DNA of 64,000 nucleotides from Pulveribacter suum (GTDB lineage: Bacteria > Pseudomonadota > Gammaproteobacteria > Burkholderiales > Burkholderiaceae_C): NCBI RefSeq assembly GCF_003013695.1, contig NZ_CP027792.1, positions 2,872,501-2,936,500 of the forward strand. Reading direction: 5' to 3'. Positions 60,906 through 64,000 of this stretch are shown piece by piece (within the stretch, counting starts at the first letter, position 1; each line of letters begins with the position of its first letter). The position numbers and the translations under genes were made by a program. Under the pieces are notes generated by a model. The model was not told the origin of the DNA and searched no databases. It saw only the letters and a program-made list of their open reading frames with translations.

Positions 60906-61393
60906 GCCCGGCCCTCCGCGGCACGCAGGCCATCGACCAGCTGGTCCAGCTTGTCGTCTTCCATGAAGCTGCACATGTTGCGGTCATTGACCAGCATCAC
61001 AGGCGCATCGGCGCAGGCGCCCAGGCATTCGCACTGCTGCAGTGTGAACATGCCATCGGGTGTGGTCTCGCCCATTTTGATGCCCAGCTTGGCCTCCAGA
61101 TGGTGCAGCGCCTCCTGGCCGCGGCGCAGCTGGCATGGCAGGTTGGTGCACACGGCCAGCTTGTACTTGCCCACGGGCTGCTGGTTGTACATGTTGTAGA
61201 ACGTGGTGACTTCGCGCACCGCGATCTCGGGCATGTCCAGGTACTCGGCAATCTCGGCCTCGGCCGCCTGGGTGATGTAGCCCTGCTCCTGCTGCACGAT
61301 GGCCAGGCAGGCCATCACGGCAGACTGCTTTTGCTCGGGCGGATACTTCGCCACCTCGCGGGCAAAGCGCTCTTGGGTCGCTTGCGTGATCAT
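60902..61393 (-). CDS. nuoE: NADH-quinone oxidoreductase subunit E
   Basis: This 163-residue thioredoxin-like [2Fe-2S] subunit carries its ligands in [11 protein letters not shown] and [11 protein letters not shown]. It sits next to NuoF in the dehydrogenase module. Overlaps nuoD and nuoF by 4 bp each, a tight coupling chain. Confidence 0.96.
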   Translation of the reverse strand: MITQATQERFAREVAKYPPEQKQSAVMACLAIVQQEQGYITQAAEAEIAEYLDMPEIAVREVTTFYNMYNQQPVGKYKLAVCTNLPCQLRRGQEALHHLEAKLGIKMGETTPDGMFTLQQCECLGACADAPVMLVNDRNMCSFMEDDKLDQLVDGLRAAEGRA

Positions 61394-62643
61394 CGGTCAA
61401 TCTCTCCGAACACGATATCCAGGGTGCCGATGATGGCCACGGCATCGGCAATCATGTGCCCGCGGGCCATCTCGTCCAGCGCGGCCAGATGGGCAAAGCC
61501 GGGCGCCCGGATCTTCAGGCGATACGGCTTGTTGGCGCCGTCGCTCACCATATAGATGCCGAACTCGCCCTTGGGGTGCTCGACGGCGGCATAGGCCTCG
61601 CCCTCGGGCACGCGGAAGCCCTCGGAAAAGAGCTTGAAGTGGTGGATCAGGTCCTCCATGCCACTCTTCATGCGCTCGCGCGGTGGCGGGGCGATCTTGT
61701 GGTTGTCCACGATGACCGGGCCAGGGTTGGCGCGCAGCCACTGAACGCACTGCTGAACGATGCGGTTGGACTGGCGCATTTCGGCCACGCGCACCAGATA
61801 GCGGTCGTAGCTGTCGCCGGTCACGCCCACCGGCACGTCAAAGTCCATGCGGTCATAGACCTCGTAGGGCTGCTTCTTGCGCAGGTCCCAGGCGATGCCG
61901 GAGCCGCGCAGCATGGGGCCGGTCATGCCCAGGCTCAGCGCGCGCTCAGGCGACACCACGCCGATGCCCACGGTGCGCTGCTTCCAGATGCGGTTGTCGG
62001 TCAACAGCGTCTCGTACTCGTCCACACACTTGGGAAAGCGCCGCGTGAAGTCCTCGATGAAGTCCAGCATCGAGCCCTGGCGGTTGCGGTTGCGCTCCTC
62101 GATGGCACGCGCGTTGCGCACCTTGCTGGCCTGGTACTGCGGCATGCTGTCGGGCAGGTCGCGGTACACGCCGCCCGGGCGGAAGTAGGCTGCATGCATG
62201 CGCGCGCCCGACACCGCTTCGTAGATGTCGAAGAGGTCTTCGCGCTCGCGGAAGGTGTAGATCAGGATGGTCGAGCTGCCGCAGTCGTTGCCGTGCGAGC
62301 CCAGCCACATCAGGTGGTTCAAGAGGCGCGTGATCTCGGAGAACATCACGCGGATGTACTGCGCGCGCAGCGGCACCTCCAACCCCAGCAGCTTCTCGAT
62401 GGCCAGGCAGTAGGCGTGCTCGTTGCTCATCATGGACACGTAGTCGAGACGGTCCATGTAAGGCAGCGACTGGATGTAGGTCTTGTGCTCGGCGAGCTTT
62501 TCGGTGGCACGGTGCAGCAGGCCGATGTGCGGGTCGGCGCGCTGCACCACCTCGCCATCGAGCTCCAGCACCAGCCGCAGCACGCCGTGCGCGGCCGGGT
62601 GCTGCGGACCGAAGTTCAGGGAATAGTTCTTGATTTCAGCCAT
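61390..62643 (-). CDS. nuoD: NADH-quinone oxidoreductase subunit D
   Basis: This 417-residue 49-kDa-type subunit, derived from the large subunit of NiFe hydrogenases, forms the quinone pocket with NuoB. Visible are [21 protein letters not shown] near the N-terminus, [20 protein letters not shown], and the C-terminal DIVFGEIDR. Separate from nuoC (not fused, unlike E. coli). Confidence 0.97.
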   Translation of the reverse strand: MAEIKNYSLNFGPQHPAAHGVLRLVLELDGEVVQRADPHIGLLHRATEKLAEHKTYIQSLPYMDRLDYVSMMSNEHAYCLAIEKLLGLEVPLRAQYIRVMFSEITRLLNHLMWLGSHGNDCGSSTILIYTFREREDLFDIYEAVSGARMHAAYFRPGGVYRDLPDSMPQYQASKVRNARAIEERNRNRQGSMLDFIEDFTRRFPKCVDEYETLLTDNRIWKQRTVGIGVVSPERALSLGMTGPMLRGSGIAWDLRKKQPYEVYDRMDFDVPVGVTGDSYDRYLVRVAEMRQSNRIVQQCVQWLRANPGPVIVDNHKIAPPPRERMKSGMEDLIHHFKLFSEGFRVPEGEAYAAVEHPKGEFGIYMVSDGANKPYRLKIRAPGFAHLAALDEMARGHMIADAVAIIGTLDIVFGEIDR

Positions 62644-62671
62644 GGATGGTTCACCTGGGCGCGGCGGCGCT

Positions 62672-63298
62672 TCAGTGCAGGCCTCCGTAGTTTTCCTCGC
62701 GGATGATGCGGGGCGTGACTTCGCGCGGCTCGATGGTCACGGGCTCATAGACCACGCGGCGCAGCTCGGGGTCGTAGCGCATCTCGACGTGGCCCGACAG
62801 CGGGAAGTCCTTGCGGAAAGGGTGGCCAATGAAGCCGTAGTCGGTCAGGATGCGGCGCAGGTCGGCGTGGCCGTCGAAGACGATGCCGAACAGGTCGAAG
62901 GCCTCGCGCTCGAACCAGTTGGCCGAGTTCCACAGGTCGTTGACCGAGGGCACGACAGGAAAGTCGTCGTCGGGGCAAAAAACCTTGACGCGCACGCGCT
63001 GGTTCAGCGACACCGACAGCAGGTGTGAAACGACGGCGTAGCGCGCGCCTTCGACACCCACGTCGCGGTAGGTGGAATAGTCCACGCCGCACAGGTCGAT
63101 GAGCTGCTCGAAGCGGCAGCCGGGCGCGTCGCGCAAGACCTGCATGGCGCCGAGATAGTCGGCGGCGGCGACCACCACCGTCACCTCATCCAGGGCCAGG
63201 GTGATGTCGCGCGCCCTGGCACCCAGGGCGGTGGCGATGGTGTCGCGCAGCGCCTCGGGAGCCACGGCGGCGGCGGGAGCGGGAGCGATGTCTGTCAT
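62672..63298 (-). CDS. nuoC: NADH-quinone oxidoreductase subunit C
   Basis: This 208-residue 30-kDa-type subunit has the signature [56 protein letters not shown] block near residues 110-165, of which ERExFDxxGIxFxGHPxLRRIL is the family pattern. The ATG at 63298 gives MTDIAPAPA. 28 bp separate it from nuoD. Confidence 0.95.
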   Translation of the reverse strand: MTDIAPAPAAAVAPEALRDTIATALGARARDITLALDEVTVVVAAADYLGAMQVLRDAPGCRFEQLIDLCGVDYSTYRDVGVEGARYAVVSHLLSVSLNQRVRVKVFCPDDDFPVVPSVNDLWNSANWFEREAFDLFGIVFDGHADLRRILTDYGFIGHPFRKDFPLSGHVEMRYDPELRRVVYEPVTIEPREVTPRIIREENYGGLH

Positions 63299-63308
63299 CG
63301 AATACCTT

Positions 63309-63788
63309 TCACGCGCGCGCAATGGTGTTGGTGCGGCGGATCTTCTGCTGCAGCTGGATGATCCCGTAGATCAACGCCTCGGCCGTGGGCGGGCAGCCAG
63401 GCACATACACATCCACCGGCACGATGCGGTCGCAGCCGCGCACCACGGAATAGCTGTAGTGGTAGTAGCCGCCGCCGTTGGCGCACGAGCCCATGGAGAT
63501 GACCCAGCGCGGCTCGGCCATCTGGTCATAGACCTTGCGCAGGGCCGGCGCCATCTTGTTGCACAGCGTGCCGGCCACGATCATCAGATCGGACTGCCTG
63601 GGGCTGGCGCGGAACACCTCGGCGCCGAAGCGGCCCAGGTCGTAGCGCGCGGCCGCCGCGTGCATCATCTCGACGGCGCAGCAGGCGAGGCCAAAGGTCA
63701 TGGGCCACAGCGACCCGGTCTTGGCCCAGTTCACCACCGAGTCGTAGCTCGTGGTGATGAAGCCTTCCTTCATCACACCTTCAATCAT
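63309..63788 (-). CDS. nuoB: NADH-quinone oxidoreductase subunit B
   Basis: This 159-residue subunit holds cluster N2, the last electron donor to quinone. Ligands are the tandem Cys in [10 protein letters not shown], the Cys in GSCANGGG and the Cys in [12 protein letters not shown]. It lies 31 bp after nuoA and 10 bp before nuoC. Confidence 0.97.
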   Translation of the reverse strand: MIEGVMKEGFITTSYDSVVNWAKTGSLWPMTFGLACCAVEMMHAAAARYDLGRFGAEVFRASPRQSDLMIVAGTLCNKMAPALRKVYDQMAEPRWVISMGSCANGGGYYHYSYSVVRGCDRIVPVDVYVPGCPPTAEALIYGIIQLQQKIRRTNTIARA

Positions 63789-63819
63789 CGTGTCATTCCT
63801 TCTTGCGGCGCTGCGGCGC

Positions 63820-64000
63820 TCATTCCCAGTTCAGCGCACCCTTTTTCCACTCGTAGGCGAAACCCACGACCAGGATGGCCAGGAAGATCAGCACGGCGAC
63901 GAAGCCGGTCATTCCCACCTGCTGCAGGCTCACCGCCCAGGGAAACAGGAAGGCGATCTCCAGGTCGAACAGGATGAACAGGATGGCCACGAGGTAGTAG
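63820..64000 (-). CDS. nuoA: NADH-quinone oxidoreductase subunit A (5' end off window)
   Basis: The last 59 codons and stop of NuoA are present: [20 protein letters not shown] with the conserved acidic residues, a final membrane helix and [14 protein letters not shown] at the C-terminus. The start and the nuo promoter lie beyond the window. Confidence 0.93.
   Translation of the reverse strand, partial: YYLVAILFILFDLEIAFLFPWAVSLQQVGMTGFVAVLIFLAILVVGFAYEWKKGALNWE

Overview
The window is chromosomal DNA of a high-GC (upper 60s percent by eye) betaproteobacterium, most likely a Comamonadaceae member near Acidovorax, Alicycliphilus or Melaminivora. The evidence is the nuoA-N order followed by DUF2818 and DUF1178 genes, the pyrG-kdsA-DUF1330-eno-ftsB block, a TAXI-type TRAP transporter with DUF1850, and a short palindromic repeat family (TAGCTGC..GCGCTTG) that I associate with this family. 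Species cannot be fixed from the sequence. I see no rRNA, tRNA, prophage, insertion sequence or CRISPR array. No gene-free stretch exceeds 300 bases; the longest is 811-1086.

Layout. 1-4 kb: a truncated family 2 glycosyltransferase, a muconate-type isomerase, a RidA protein and a sulfur/selenium cluster (yedE, yedF, DsrE-like) on the minus strand. 4-10.5 kb: a chemoreceptor and the topoisomerase IV genes parE-parC. 10.6-15.4 kb (plus): MFS transporter, a 42-residue protein, a methyltransferase, then dapA-bamC-MBL hydrolase. 15.5-20.6 kb: a P/A-rich lipoprotein, a DUF7931-like protein, roxA, a SlyD-like isomerase, slyB, dut and coaBC. 20.7-25.4 kb (plus): pyrG, kdsA, DUF1330, eno, ftsB. 25.4-31.4 kb: hslO, gamma carbonic anhydrase, DUF455 protein, two tandem EAL-HDOD paralogues, xerD. 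31.5-35.9 kb: TAXI binding protein, TRAP permease, DUF1850, AEC transporter. 35.9-45.5 kb: a four-PAS diguanylate cyclase and queG (minus), tsaE-amiC (plus), cupin, glycine-zipper lipoprotein, dedA, mutL. 45.8-49.3 kb: gdhA, LysE exporter, a lone ABC ATPase and small conserved genes. 49.3-64 kb: DUF2818 and the complete complex I operon, cut within nuoA at the window edge.

How the genes work together. Most is core metabolism and envelope biology: respiratory complex I, CTP and KDO synthesis, lysine/peptidoglycan precursor synthesis (dapA), outer-membrane assembly (bamC), cell division and separation (ftsB, amiC), and chromosome maintenance (parCE, xerD, mutL, dut). Signalling is represented by the chemoreceptor, the cyclase and the degenerate EAL-HDOD pair.

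I found no unmistakably new multi-gene system. The most unusual signal is the dispersed palindromic repeat. About ten copies are visible. Some lie between genes, where two supply stop codons. Others lie in frame inside protein genes: mutL and the DUF455 gene clearly; coaBC and a methyltransferase probably; nuoG possibly.
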